Under the pieces are notes generated by a model. That model was not told the DNA's origin. It made no database searches and worked only from the letters and a program-made list of their open reading frames with translations. Positions 47,721 through 60,712 of a DNA stretch of 64,000 nucleotides are shown here, piece after piece. The translations under genes and the position numbers were made by a program. This DNA is from Allodiplogaster sudhausi (taxonomy: Eukaryota > Nematoda > Chromadorea > Rhabditida > Diplogasteridae). Numbering within the stretch: the stretch's first letter is position 1; each line of letters starts with the position of its first letter. The stretch is from NCBI GenBank assembly GCA_945643635.1, contig CALZFC010000016.1:4322501-4386500 (forward strand), read 5' to 3'.

Positions 47721-49439
47721 CTTCTGGCAATGGCAGCGCTCGCATCTGAAGGTATGTAGTTGAGCTTTCATTAAAAGAAAAAAAAATCAAAATTTTTACC
47801 AATTTTTTCATTGTATTCTTAACCTAAATGACAATGTGATATCTTGCTAGACTTCAGCAGTTGTTAAAGTAGAATAATTATTATATACATACGTATCATC
47901 AAAATCAAATGTGAAATTGTTATGAACAATGCCATATATTTTATTTAGTAAGAGATAAAGAAAGAAAGGCAAAAAGTGCTTATAATTGATTCTCTAGACT
48001 CCCGAGTCGCTAGGGCAGCCGAAGCGTGCTGCCCGCGGGAGGTGTAGGCGTGCTGCAAGAATGTCAGTCAAAGACACTTTTGGCAATCTGCCAAGCCATA
48101 TCATTAATTCGTTTTTTTTTCTTGGTTTCCTGGTGATAAGCATTCTGCCTATTTAACAATGGTTTAGTAAAAGAATAAATTAAATCGCCGATTGAGGGGT
48201 TTAAATTCAAAATATTCAGCACGTTGAAAGTCAATCTTAATTTTAATATATTATATTTTTTGCCTAATTAATTTATACATAATCAAGGCCATCGAATTCA
48301 ACCTGCGGCTGCAGTACGTAGAGGAGCTGATCACGGAAGATATCATCAAGATCAACAGATGCATTCAGGGGGAGCTCTTCAGCGAGGAGAGTCTGAGGAC
48401 CGTCAACGTCGAAGGTGCGAGAGAGAGAGAGAGACAGAGAGAGAGTGAGAGAGCGGAGAGAGAACGAGAAATAAGCAAGGATTGTTAAAATGTCACATTG
48501 AAATGTTAATTTCATGTACGATAAATAAATAAATAGATAACTAAAATCAGGAGATAGGGAGAGCGATAGGAGGCGAGAATGACGGCTTATTGCAAACATG
48601 AAGGAAAAATGAAAAGAATAGGAGTATCAGTAAACTTCTGTGCGGATTTATAGAATTCTTCGGCTGTTCGATACTTGTAGATTGTATACAATGAGTTGAT
48701 AGGCAATAGGCTTTCTGTCGTTTTGGAATTTATTTTTTTTTTACCATACAAACGTAAATGAAAAACGCCAGAACGAACATTCTTTTAGCAGGACAATTAA
48801 ATCTGTGTACTTTTATGTTACGAAATTTTGCACTGATAAACACCTCAAAATTAATAAATAAAATAAGAAAGATTGATCGGAACGAGCCATGTGGTTCGTA
48901 TTTCACGGCGCGCTACTTGATCAAACTGATGGTGGGGTGAAGTGTTCTACAGAGAGTGATGAAGTCTCAATATCTAAACACAAGTTTAAAATTCGTGCAA
49001 AAGAGTCAAAATGTGTGATAGAGTGGACTTTCACGTCATTTATCGCTGTGCTTCATTCTGTTGAAAATCATTTGAATTCTTCTTTTGTTCGCTAGTGGCT
49101 TTATTATCTATGAAATCAGGCTTCCTCGTATTCATGTCAATCTGTGAATCTTTAATCAGAGAATTTGTTTTGTATCATTAAGGCTACATTGTTTGCCTTC
49201 TCTCTATCTCTCTCTCTCTCTCTCGCTCTCCCGCTCTCCACTTCAATCACGTTTCAAAATTAAGAGACAGCCTGAATGAAGGAAATACGATTAAAAAACC
49301 AACATGGAATATTTGTAACAAAAGGAGTTTAATAATTCATAGCAAAGAGCTAAAGTGCATAAAACGAATGAACCGTTTGGAATTGTCATACATCTCTCTA
49401 TCTCATCTACAGTACACCCAGCAGATCTTGGATGTTCGC

Positions 49440-49873
49440 ACGGTCATCGAGATAGAGAGTGATAAAGAATGAGAGTAAAGGGGAGAGAGAGGGAGAGAGA
49501 AGAGAGAGAGACTGAGCCTAAACATGAGAGATAGAGAGAGGGGTGAGAGTGAGGGAGAGATTGAGCGAGAAAAAAAACCGAGAGAGAGAGAGCGGAGAGA
49601 GAGAGACTGCCGGGTGAATCGATGTCGCTAATTGACTTTGCATCAACAGCGAATTCTTGACGATTTAGAATCACGCTGTCTCTTGGCTAAGCATTCTATC
49701 AAATATGCTCATTTAATAATAAATGTTACAAACTAGCATTTGGAAGAGTGGAGTAGAGGAAGTGGGAGCGAGAGAGAAGGAGAGCGAGAGAGAAGGAGAG
49801 TGGGAGTGAGAGTGAGAAAGGGGAGAGAGAGAGTGAGAGAGGGAAGTAAAGAGTAAAAGAGGAAACGGGTGAC

Positions 49874-49904
<31 letters not shown>

Positions 49905-49930
49905 GCGTGAGAGGAAGAGAGACAGGGACA
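49440..49930. repeat. (GA)n tracts in intron 3 of copy B
   Basis: Two purine blocks, 49440-49610 and 49745-49925. A further CT block lies at 49195-49240. Confidence 0.85.
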
Positions 49931-50169
49931 TTTCAGAGTGCGCGGCGTCTTTCAATTAGGGAAGCAGGGAAAGCGGATGTTGATAAGAATTCAAATTTAG
50001 TGTAAATAAAATAATTAACTAAATATTTTCCGACGACAATGTGATAGTCTAGATAATAGTGTGAGTCTATGGGGGATAACAGTTAGTCTAGATAATACTA
50101 TCCGTTTTCTATAGATTCAGCGTGCTGCGCCGTCTTCGCGAGAGACGACAACGACAAGGAGGGAATGTA

Positions 50170-51023
50170 TGCTGCTATTCTCTCTCTTCTTTCTCTCTAT
50201 GTTCTTCTCTCTCACCGTCGCTCTCTCTCTCTCTCTTTCTCTTTCTCTCTCTCTTTCCCTATCTACTATATCATCCTCACTCTCATTCTCTCTCTCTCTC
50301 TTCCCCCCGTTTTTTCCACTTTTCAAGGCTCTACACTAGTAATGCTATAATTTGCTGTAAATAATTTTGATTACGCTAATATTACTAAGTTCCTTCACTC
50401 TGTGTTTCTCTTCTCTCTTTCTCTCACACTCTTTATCATTCCCTCACTAAATACATATATCTCCCACTCTCTCTCTCTCACTCTGTCTGTCTGTCTCTCG
50501 CTCACTTTCTCGCTTTCTCTCGCTCCCTCTCGGTCTGTCTCTTTCTCTGCCATTCTCTCTCTCACTCTCTCTCTCTTTCCAGCTGCAAGACCCGTTGTGT
50601 CCGCACTCTCTCAACTCCTGGCTGGAGTCCCGAGCGGAAGCTGCAGGCGATTCAAGGCTGCAAGAAGCACAATGGCATGTACATACAAGGTGCTGAATCA
50701 GTCAATGGAAATTCGGTCAACATTTTTATCTTTCTATTCTTTTAATTTGTCTTTAAATGGAGATTGGAGAAACAGCCAGAGCATTTGACACGCAATATAA
50801 TATGCCATTTGAATGCACTACGTTTTGGCACGAAAAATACATTGAACAGCGATGGGAATCCTCGGATGCTTCAGGATTTACAGGGCTAGAACCACCGGAA
50901 GAGTTCATTACTTATGTTCATTCATTATCTGTTATTTACGCTCTCTACCTAGCTTTATTTCTCTGTTTCTCTCGTTTTTGGGTTCTCTTTCAAATCTCCT
51001 CTCTTTAGATCTCTCTCTCCCTC

Positions 51024-51068
<45 letters not shown>

Positions 51069-51070
51069 AG
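50170..51070. repeat. (CT)n tracts leading to exons 5 and 6 of copy B
   Basis: 50170-50310 and 50400-50582 precede exon 5; 51005-51070 precedes exon 6. Confidence 0.85.
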
Positions 51071-51364
51071 TGCTTCGACGAGTGTATCAAGAATCGTCGA
51101 GTCTTTCCCGGCTCGCTTAGCATCTGGACGGAATGCACGCTGAGGGAGTCGATGATACCTGGTGAGATCTACCTCACAGAGAAGATCTTCAAGAGAATCT
51201 GGGTAGAGAAAGAGAGAGATCTCTCATACTATATAATGATTTTTCTGCTCCTCTCCAACTCTCTCTCCCTCCCGTATATCTCACTGATCCGATCAAACAC
51301 TCTCTCTTGCTCTCTCTCTCTCTCTCTCACTATTTCCCTTTTCACCATATCTCTCCCTAACTGA

Positions 51365-52540
51365 TTGTTCATTCTGTCACTCTCACTTACCGACACTCTC
51401 TCATCTCTTTAAAAACCTCACTATCCTTACACTACATTCTGCTACAGCACGTTCTGTAGGAATGAAGCACGAAAAACCAGTAGTTCTCCCCCTCCTAATC
51501 CTCCCTGATACCCCCTGATAAAGCCATGATAACCTCACTGATACAATCTAGCGTATCAACTCCATAGCATGCCTATTCTGTCTCCACTTCCTTTTTTCCT
51601 TCTTCTTGTTCTCACTCTCAAACGAGTTCATCACGCCTGATTCTCTTTACACCGACCATTTCGTTCAATCTTCTCAACTGGATCTCATATTATTACAAAT
51701 ATAATTTGTTTCAGTTCGCAATGTATTTTTTAAAAAATTGTTTTTATTCCTTCAAAAAGGAAAACGAGCAGTCTTCCTGGCTAGAGTATGAAGGCAAGCT
51801 GTAGTTATTTGCATGAAGTCATTCGAATTCGTTTTATTGATTTGTTTGATTGAATGATCTTTTTTAGTGATTTGAAAAAAGAGTTCCTCTTTCCGATTTC
51901 GTTGATTTTTTTTAACACCTTCTTTCGCTCGCGTATGGGAAAACCTCGAAATAGTAGAATACAGTATTTTGAAGGCATTCTCAGCTTTTCATATTGTGAC
52001 TGTTTATTACATTTGCAAATAGTTGAAGAAAAAACGCATTATTGAAAACTTGTTTGTTGGCTTTTCTTATAATTACATGCTGTAAGACATTCTTGCTCAA
52101 AATGTTTACAAAGACAACTGCATTTGTTCAGTCTTTTCAATGAACTCACTGTTACATTTCAATTGCCAAACGACAGTAAATAAGTTATATTCCCGAACAT
52201 GGCATTTTGTGAAGAAGTTATTTATGGGTTCGTGTGTACAAAATCACAACAGATATTTATGTAGATCAAGTTTTGTATTTACCGTCAAAGAATACCTTCC
52301 ATAAGAAAGCACCGAATATCTAAAACGAACAAGAATTTTAACGCAGAAATCGGTAGCAAATTCATATAACAAGCACAATTCAACAAGCACCATGGTTCGA
52401 ATACCAGAGAGTAAGGGCCTGAGCTTTATAAGAAGTCTCCCTTCTTAGAAGCTAGGGGAATACGTGGCAGGTTTCGGGGTCGTACCCTTGCTCCTCTGAA
52501 TCTCGAGATCGATAGCGCGGTCAAGCCTTTTTTTAACAGT
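51365..52540. other. Intergenic flank shared with 62690-63170, no gene seen
   Basis: 51480-51880 matches 62740-63160 (shared CATCTAGCGT/ATCTAGCGTATC, CACGCCTGATTCTCT, TTTCCTGGCTAGAGT, TTGATTGAATGAT blocks). 51900-52540 shows no recognisable feature. Confidence 0.55.
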
Positions 52541-53140
52541 TCCGCTTTTAGATCCTTCGGCGATTCTGTCGAAGCTTACTTTATCAGATAATCACACTAA
52601 GAAGAGCTCAAAAAATGTTTAAAAATTAAACCGTAAATTTAGAATAAAACAAACGTTGTTTATAAACTACAAGTTAATTTCAGGTACTTCTTCATGAACT
52701 TAATGAATACATATGTACATATGTATATCATTTAAAACAGATCTTCTAAAATTGAATAAGTTGATTGAAAAAATTAATGAATTTCAATTGTTCTCTTTCT
52801 ATTCAGTTCCCTCACCGGGCAGTTTTGTGTACCTAAATTCATGTATGTACTTTCGAATAAATTCATGGTTGATCAGTCACGCCTCTGAAGCTCTAACAAT
52901 GAGAGTGAAATAAGAATTATTCGAACTCTGCAGCGTAGAATTAAATTATTATGGGTACGCCCACAAGTATGTAGAATTAATAGAAAAATGACATTCCGTA
53001 GTCTCTGATCGTTCACGCATGAAATAAACGTAGAAATATGTATAAATAAAATTCTACGCCGGCGACCGAATGCTAGGCTGCGGTTTCGACTGCGCGTCCC
53101 GTCACCAAATCGAGAAAGAGGGGGCTTTTTGATTACATTA
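52540..53140 (+). pseudogene. Third ornithine decarboxylase copy, exon fragment
   Basis: 53056-53125 matches the end of ODC exon 3 (FDCAS...IEK) with deletions, and the preceding ~450 bp match the ODC intron 2 sequence of the other two copies. Downstream 53479-53500 (TACAG|GCGCAACCTGTTAGA) matches 42634-42655. All other exons are gone. Confidence 0.65.
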
Positions 53141-53708
53141 AAGGAATACGATAAATGAAAAAGAATTTATGCACGTTTGAATTGCCGCTCACCGATCAGT
53201 TGACTTTTATATCCGATTGTCGAAAAGTGCTATTTGTGGTCACGAGCACATCCGTGAATTGAACTGCTATCTTAACTTCTCCTATTCCTTCGGAACCACC
53301 GGCTTCTCAAGTGTTCTTTTTTATTCTTTCTTTTTTGATTGGAACGTCCTCCCACTCACTCCTCTATTGCTTTTCACAGTTCTAACTTTTAAAAAGTATG
53401 ATTGCTTTTCTTTGAAGACAAACCCTTGAAGGTAAATAGATATGTTTTTCAATCCTTTTTATTTATAATTATTTACAGGCGCAACCTGTTAGAACGTTAG
53501 CTTGAAGTCTGACAGGATGATCTTTCTCGGGAGACAAAACGTGTTCTTGTCCCACAATCAGTCTGTAGAATGCGTATTAATTTGAAGCGTAATTCAGCCT
53601 GAAAATGGAAGCAAAAACTCGTTTCAAAGTCTTATTGTTAGTAATAATAAATAGTTACTTTTGAACTTCATTCGCAGTGACAGAGAGACTGAGATAGATT
53701 GAGAGAGC

Positions 53709-53740
<32 letters not shown>

Positions 53741-54006
53741 TCAAAACCGTGAGAGTTAGAAAGAGGAATGAGACAAATCGAGAAAATGGAGATTCGGATA
53801 AAGAGAGGTAGTATCTTCCAACCTTTCTGTAAGTACATATGTCTATTTTATTCTTATTAAAAAATATAATTTGTACTACGAATGAAACGAATTAATTTCC
53901 CATCCGAGTAGGCATTTTCTTTCTGTGTTCTGCTGTGCTCATTCACGAGCTTTTGGTTATCTCAAGTGAATAAACGGTATTCTTGAGCACTCTTAATATT
54001 CTTGCA

Positions 54007-54550
54007 GAGACTAATGAGGAGCAAGATCTGGAGGCAAAAAGAAATACAATTGCATGCAAGTGCATTTTTTTGAAAGAAAAGGAGAAATTGTAGCAGAATT
54101 GTAGCAGAGACGTGAGAAAGGGAATGAATCAGATACTACGAATCCGAATTATTCTCATCGTGGGTGGTCTGAGTATACGATTGGGAACAAAAAGATGTAC
54201 TAGAAGTGTTTGTTTCAAGTCTCTGCATTACTACTTTAACAAATTTAGATGTTAAAAATACCCTATGTGCGTATATGCATACATGTTCGTGGTGTATGCA
54301 TGAGAAGAACAAGTTTTTTTGTTGTTGAAAAGAGCACGAAAGAGTGATAGTGTATAAGAGAATGGATAGAGAGAAAGTGAGAGACGTGATGAGGGAGAGA
54401 GAGAGAGGGAGAACGAGAAAAAAAAGAATAAGTGGGAGGTCTGGCAGAACGTCGCTTGTCACATGGAGAGCTAGTCAGGTGAGCAGAGAAAAAAAGGCAT
54501 ATTTGAAAAAATGTCTGGACAAATCTCAATCTCTCTTTCTCTCTCTCCCT

Positions 54551-54582
<32 letters not shown>

Positions 54583-54690
54583 CTCTCTCTTTTTCTCTCT
54601 TTTTCTCATCCTTCTCTCTCAATTCTCTCGACATCTCTAGATGATCTCACATCTCAATCCTTCACAGCTTGTATCCAAAGCAATGAAACC
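54007..54690. repeat. Segmental duplicate of 47086-47720 with the Harbinger 2 empty site
   Basis: ACTAATGAGGAGCAAGATCT at 54007 is the uninterrupted form of the sequence split by Harbinger 2. The tail (GATGATCTCA...TCCAAAGCAATGA, 54643-54690) is a remnant of exon 1 of the secreted-protein gene. Confidence 0.7.
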
Positions 54691-54789
54691 GTGACCTGAG
54701 AGAGGGCTTTCAATCCACTGCTCCTCCGCCCGCGAATTTCAAATAGTACTCCGACTCCACTTTGCATGTCAATGTCTGAAGAACTACCA

Positions 54790-54844
54790 CAAATGGCTTC
54801 TTGGGTGGCTCCTTTTACAATTAGGCCACCCAGGAAGCCATTTG
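54790..54844. other. Hairpin with 20-bp stem and 15-nt loop
   Basis: CAAATGGCTTCTTGGGTGGC pairs with 54825-54844 with one G-U type mismatch. It could be a tiny MITE or a microRNA-like precursor; nothing in the sequence decides. Confidence 0.7.
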
Positions 54845-54869
54845 GCCGCTACATAGGGCCTCTTTATGA

Positions 54870-55081
54870 GAATTATATTGAGAGAGAGAGAAAGAGAAAG
54901 GAGAAAAGAGAGTGAGAGCGAAAGAGAGAAAGTTACTTCCATGTCATTGCAAACATACCGTAACCTTCATCACCTCTACCCCACAAAGGGCAACCCGGCA
55001 GCCAATGCAATTCGCATTCCTTGAAGACCCCATCACGGAAACATTGTGGACAAAGAGCGTGACTTTTCTTCCCACTCTCTT

Positions 55082-55112
<31 letters not shown>

Positions 55113-55680
55113 TTCATTCTCCTCCTATCTTTGCCCTTCCTAAACAAGACTCAATTGCCCGATCACTAACCTTCTTTGTTCCTTTTCTAATTTGACGTAA
55201 CCGCTTGTGATCAGTAAATGTTTCCTTCTTTTGCCATCTTTATAATTTTCGCCGTTCCCTTTCTCTTTCCCTCGTTCTTTCCCTGTCTTTCTCTCTATCT
55301 CCGGCATCCTTCTCTCTCTACTTCTATCTCACTCTTTTATTCTTCACTCACTACATCTTACACATTTCGCCCTTGGCCCTGCTGCTTGCAGGGTGGCATA
55401 AATTAAGAGGAAGACTTGTGATGCGATTCCTTTTTTCTGACTCTTTCTCTGTCCATCTCATGTTATCTCTCGTTATTTCTCTATCTCTCTCTTTCTCTCT
55501 CTATCTTTCTCTCTATATTTCCTATCTCTCTCTTTCGCTCTCCCATTCTCCATCTATCTCGTCTGCGTTTTTTTTCCCTGCAATCTCAAAGTCCTCTAGT
55601 GCACGTATCGGCGTATGTTGCTGACCATGAGAGAGAGCGAAAAAGATTGCGAGAATTCTGGAAAAAAGAGAAGGACCTAG

Positions 55681-55721
<41 letters not shown>

Positions 55722-55900
55722 CTAGACAGAGAGAGAAAGAGAGAGAGAGAGATTACATATTGTTCATTCTCTTTTCTTTACCTCCGTTCCCATCTCAATC
55801 GTTCTTTCTTTTGCCGTCTCTCACTCATCCTACATGTCTGACCTCTCTCTTCTACTCTCTCTCTCTCTCTGTCTCTCTTTCTCTCCTCGCACGCTTGCAG
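54870..55900. repeat. Cluster of (GA)n and (CT)n microsatellites
   Basis: GA at 54875-54945, CT at 55070-55120, 55255-55350 and 55440-55560, GA at 55680-55755, CT at 55840-55890. Splice-like GTTGCAG-type sites occur beside some of them (55390, 55905) but no coding exon was recognised. Confidence 0.7.
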
Positions 55901-55929
55901 ATTTATTGCAGAAGAAGCATTCGCCGCCG

Positions 55930-57450
55930 ATTCCTTCCAAAAGCAATGCGGGTGGTCGACGTGACCAGGAAGGAATAAATATATGGCATATCTGGAGGAG
56001 AATTAGAGGCAGCAGAGAGAGAGAGAGAGAGAGAGAGAGACCAGGGAGAATGGAGAAAGAAATTTTCTGAGAATGATAGTGGTAGAGAGAATGAGAAAGA
56101 GAACGAGAGAGAGAGTGAGCGTTAAAAAAGAATATGTTTTCATGCTGAGAAGTGCACAAGGCACAACAAAGGAGGACCACGAGGAAAGCTATCCTGTCTG
56201 TGGATGTTGATTGCTTCCATCGAGCATGAGGGTGATAGGAGGAAGAGTGAGAGAGAGAGAGAGAAAGAGAGAGAGAGAAAAAGAGAGAGAAGGAGAGAGA
56301 GGAAGAGAGAGAGAGACCTCCCACGAAGTCTTGTATTCTCCTTGGACCACCCCAAGATCGCCGTCCCTTGGCCCGCCCACCCTGTCCCTCGTCTCCTTTT
56401 TATTCGCACTCACGAGCGGCCAGTTCGTACGACCTCATTTTACGGGAGGGGTAAAACGTCGCGAACTTCTTGATGACTTAAATTTAAACTAGTCTATGAA
56501 TTTGTTTTCCCCGTTTTCCAAATTTTGAAAGATATACATAATACCTATTCTATAAATTATCTTCGTTTACTTCTTACCACCTACTCGAATGTGCATTGAC
56601 TGTATTTAATAAAAAAAAATTTACTTCTTAGCATTTATATAAATAGTAAATGCATTGTACGATTATGTATATACATAAATAGGAATCCGACTTATGGCTG
56701 TCATGCTTGCCAGTGGGCGGGATCCTAATCTCCTAATCTGGGGCTATTCAAAAACTAGTGCTATTCAAAAATGGAACTCAACAAACGCTTTGGTTATTAG
56801 GAGTTTTTAGCAACCTATCTCGGACGGCTTTTCGCAAGTATGGGACTAGTTCATTTTGAAACGGGGTACCTTATCCCTCTCCTCCCATCTCACTGCTTTG
56901 AGCTCTTCGTACTCTCTTTATAGAAAAGGCCGGCTAATGTCGGTTGCGAGCGTCGATATACCGCACCAACGCACGAATCTGTTGGCCCCGGTGGGCACAG
57001 TGTTGCCCTGCTAAATTTTTTTGAAAATTGTTTAAATAATATTATTGGTAGCAATTTGGCGCGATGTTTGAAAATTTTTCCCATACTAAGCAAAAGTGAA
57101 TGGAGTTCCACTATTTCAATGTGCTGTGTATTACTATTCCACTCCTCGCATGAGGACGATACTGTAGAAGCGCATTATACCGGCCATTAAATTCAGAGCT
57201 CGCATTAAATATATTAATTATCATTTCACTATTTTGAAAACATTGCCGATAGTACATACAAATGGATGAAGAGTTCACTCCTTTCTAAGCTTTACTATAC
57301 GTCTGATGATACAATTCACATATTGCCTCCTCCTTTTTTGCTCACTCAAACTTTTTCACACTAGCCGTCTGCGTCTCTTTCTGTGCAGCGCTATCTCGCT
57401 TCATGCCATATTTCTCGCGTCTGAATCCTCTCATCTCACAACGCTCTCTC
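55930..57450. repeat. Segmental duplicate of 22430-25430
   Basis: Partner of the segment described at 22430; lacks the foldback and MITE. GA tracts at 56010-56045 and 56240-56320. No confident gene. Confidence 0.6.
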
Positions 57451-58696
57451 GCTGTTAACATCAGACTGTACTTCCATTTCGGATAGCAGTTGCGTGGGCG
57501 AACCAACTAATGCACACAATTATTATCAATATTACGAGAAAATAGTAAGAGAGACGCAAAGAGAATCTTTTTTTTCTTGTCATTTTGCTAAGAAAATAAA
57601 TCAAAATTTATTCTTTGTTACCTTATTGGACATGTTTTCGACTTTCGCAAACGTCAATACTGAAGAACTTCTAAAGCTGAAACTACTCTGTCACAGTTGC
57701 TCAAGGGTGTATTTGCGTTTCGTTCATTCGAATGGGATAAAAGTTTTTAATAGAAATACGAGCAGAAATTAATAATAAATAAATAATTTATTTATTTAGT
57801 GTTTAAATTAATCTAATCAATTACATACAGAATGATCTCCTCCGCCCTTCTCGCGCTCTCTGCACTCTTCCTCCTGCAAATCGCATCGATCTCGGGCGGT
57901 ATGTGGCTTTCATTAAATGAAAAAAAGAAATAAATTTATCGAAATTATTACTAATTTTTTCAATGCAACCGTAGAATTCATTATGTGACGACAAAAGCTG
58001 TTGAATTAAAATATTTATTGTATACATACATACATATGTATGTAGGTATAAATAACTAGCGAATAGTAATCCAAATATGGCCTTGTGACAACTTCTGCAA
58101 AGCCTTTTTGATAGCTATGAACTATGGAGTATAATAAAGAATATCTATTATTTAACAAGCAATAAAGGAAATGCGAGAATGAAAAGAAAGGAAAGAAACG
58201 AAAGGAGCTTATAATTGATTCTAGACTCACGAATCGCAAAGGCAGCCGAAGTGTGCTGCCCGAACGCGATGGCTGCGTGTTGCAAGCATGTTAGTCACGT
58301 GAACTTTTGGCAAATTGCAATCTTGTATTCCTTTGTCTCGTTTATTTCTTGTATATTTTTCGCGCTTCTTAGGATAAGAATTCAGTTTTTACAGTCTGTT
58401 TTCAGGAATGAGCGTAATGATTAAATAAATAAATTTAAAAAAAAACAATGCATGAGTTGCAATTTGGTTTGGTATTTTGGAAGAAATATGAATGAATTTC
58501 AAAAGGAAAGATATTTTTTTATGGTTTTATTATTTAAAAAAAATTCTTTTACATAATTAAGGCGATCGAGTTCAACTTGCCCCTCCAATGCGAAGAGGAG
58601 CTGAGCACGTCAGAAGTCGTCGAGATCAACCGATGCATCCAGAAGGAGCTGTACACCGACAAGAGACGGTGAACATTGAAGGTGAGAGAGAGAGAC

Positions 58697-58749
<53 letters not shown>

Positions 58750-58921
58750 AGAGAGATAGAGGAAAGCACGTTTTTTTTAATTATTGCAAAAATTTCAAGG
58801 ATAAATGAAAAAATGGAGAATCAGTAGATGAACCTCTTTACGGCTCATTAGAATTCTTCCGTGCGCTAGACTCACTTCGCATTCTTGATGTCAAAACGTT
58901 TTCATTGAGACAAGAACTTAA

Positions 58922-59048
58922 GACAGCCTATTTATAAGGCTCGATCTGCCCTCTGCAAAGGGAAATTTTTGATTTTTAAAATTGATGAAAACTTGATCAT
59001 TTGTGCTATTCGACATGCTCTTTAAAATGGTGAAATCGTGATTTCGAA
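58922..59048. repeat. Left end of a TTAA foldback element (solo fragment)
   Basis: TTAA (58918-58921) followed by GACAGCC; 58922-59048 matches 59774-59908 in direct orientation, then stops sharply where the large palindrome begins. Confidence 0.75.
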
Positions 59049-59209
59049 GGGTGATATAGAGAGGGAAGGAGAGAAAGTGTGGGTGAAAGAGAGAAGAGAC
59101 AAACAGAGAGAACTATCTTAATTTGTTTGCTAAATCTAAATTATTTACAAAAAAATTATAGCATTACAAGTGAAGACCCATGAAAAGTGTGGAGGAAAAA
59201 GAAGGGGGA

Positions 59210-59243
<34 letters not shown>

Positions 59244-59773
59244 AGAGAGAGAGAAAGAGAAAGAGAGAGTGAGGGAGAGAGAGAAAGAGGAAGAGAATAG
59301 TAGCTTACATCCCCTCTTCGTCGTTCTCGTCGTGTGCGAAGACGGCGCAGCACACCGAATCTATAGAAAACGGATAGTATTATCTAGGCAAACTATTATT
59401 CTCACAGCCTCATAGCATTTACTAGACTTACTTAGCATTAGCCTATCATCCTCAGAAGTATGTATGTATATATTTAATCAACATAATTCAATGAATATGT
59501 ATATTGATTTAATAATTGTTGAATATAGTGCCTAGTAGCCAGCCAGCAAACCGTAATCGCCAAGCTTGTTGCAACTGCAATTAAAAATGTAAGCGCGAGA
59601 TCGATTCGTCCAAGAAGGGCTTTGCGAGAGCTAGGGATACGGTATGTTATGTTGATATGTTATGGTCTATCGAGTGGTTTAGTCGTTTTACACTTTTTCG
59701 ATTTTTTTAAGAATCATTTAGTCATTTTTTATACATAAACCTTACAAAACTGTTTGACATTTGTTTCCCTTAA

Positions 59774-60712
59774 GACAGCCTATCTGTAAGTGTCGAGTAG
59801 GGCGCAATACAAGGCTGCAATGGGAAATTTTTGATTTTTAAAATTGATGAAAACTTGATCATTTGTACTATTCGACATGCTCTTTAAAATGGTGAAATCG
59901 TGATTTCGAAAAAAAAAATTCTTACGAGATATTAGCGATTTAAGGTTAAAATTCCAATGTCCATAACTCAGTTATTTATGAAGATTTTTGAAATCTCTTT
60001 TTTGTGACTTATAGCTCTCACTTAAGCAAATATACTCGACCTCAAACCTATGATGCAAGAGGTCCGGGTTCGATGCCCGCTCGGGACAAAGTTTTGCACT
60101 GTTTTGGAAACTGGCAAAAAAACATATTTTCAATCTTAAATTGATGGCTATTCATCTCATTGCACCATAATTTTGCTAAAACTTTCTATTTTTCATTCCA
60201 TTTGCACCGATTGAAAATTTCTTCATTGTGAACTGCGCTCAGTCAGCAAGTTTTTATTTCAACAAAGCTGCACAATGAGCTATTAATGGGGCGGAATTAT
60301 AGAATGGTTATAGCTGGGTGATTTGATAAGTTTGAAGCATTTAAAGTCTCTTACGGTAGCTCACCAATGATCAAACATGTAGGGATTATCATGAGTTGTG
60401 GTCAGAATGCTGAACTATTCAGACCACAACTCATGATAATCCCTACATGTTTGATCATTGGACACCAGACGCTGAACTATTCAGACCACAACTCATGATA
60501 ATCCCTACATGTTTGATCATTGGTGAGCGACCGTAAGAGACTTAAAAAAATACTTCAAACTTATCAAATCACCTAGCTATAACCATTCTATAATTCCGCC
60601 CCATTAATAGTCGAATAGTACAAATGATCAAGTTTTCATCAATTTTAAAAATCAAAAATTTCCCATTGCAGCCTTGTATTGCGCCCTACTCGACACTTAC
60701 AGATAGGCTGTC
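59774..60712. mobile_element. TTAA-flanked foldback element at the palindrome centre
   Basis: Ends GACAGCCTATCTGTAAG and CTTACAGATAGGCTGTC are flanked by TTAA (59770-59773, 60713-60716). The outer arms (59774-59880, 60607-60712) pair. A second, inner palindrome (60285-60605) contains a ~62-bp direct duplication around GATCATTGG. The 59910-60284 stretch is unpaired and includes a tRNA-like piece. Confidence 0.8.
60040..60090 (+). other. tRNA-like T-arm in the foldback element
   Basis: GGTCCGGGTTCGATGCCCGC at 60061-60080 is a folded T-arm with a perfect B box (GTTCGATGC). No full cloverleaf found upstream. Confidence 0.4.

Larger units (their letters stand above)
47652..51192 (+). pseudogene. 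Cysteine-rich secreted protein, copy B (broken)
   Basis: Exons matching copies A and C: 47652-47757, 47998-48062, 48288-48414, 50115-50166, 50583 to about 50689, 51071 onward. Damage: in-frame TAG at 48045-48047 in exon 2; the exon 5 donors do not keep the phase needed for exon 6; the usual stop after KRI has become TGG, so the frame runs on into CT repeats. Exon 1 is altered, with a 27-bp direct repeat (CTTCACAGCTTGTATCCAAA at 47668 and 47695) replacing the usual signal start, though the end (NLLAMAALASE) still looks like a signal-peptide tail. Exons 3 and 4 remain close to the others. Confidence 0.65.
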
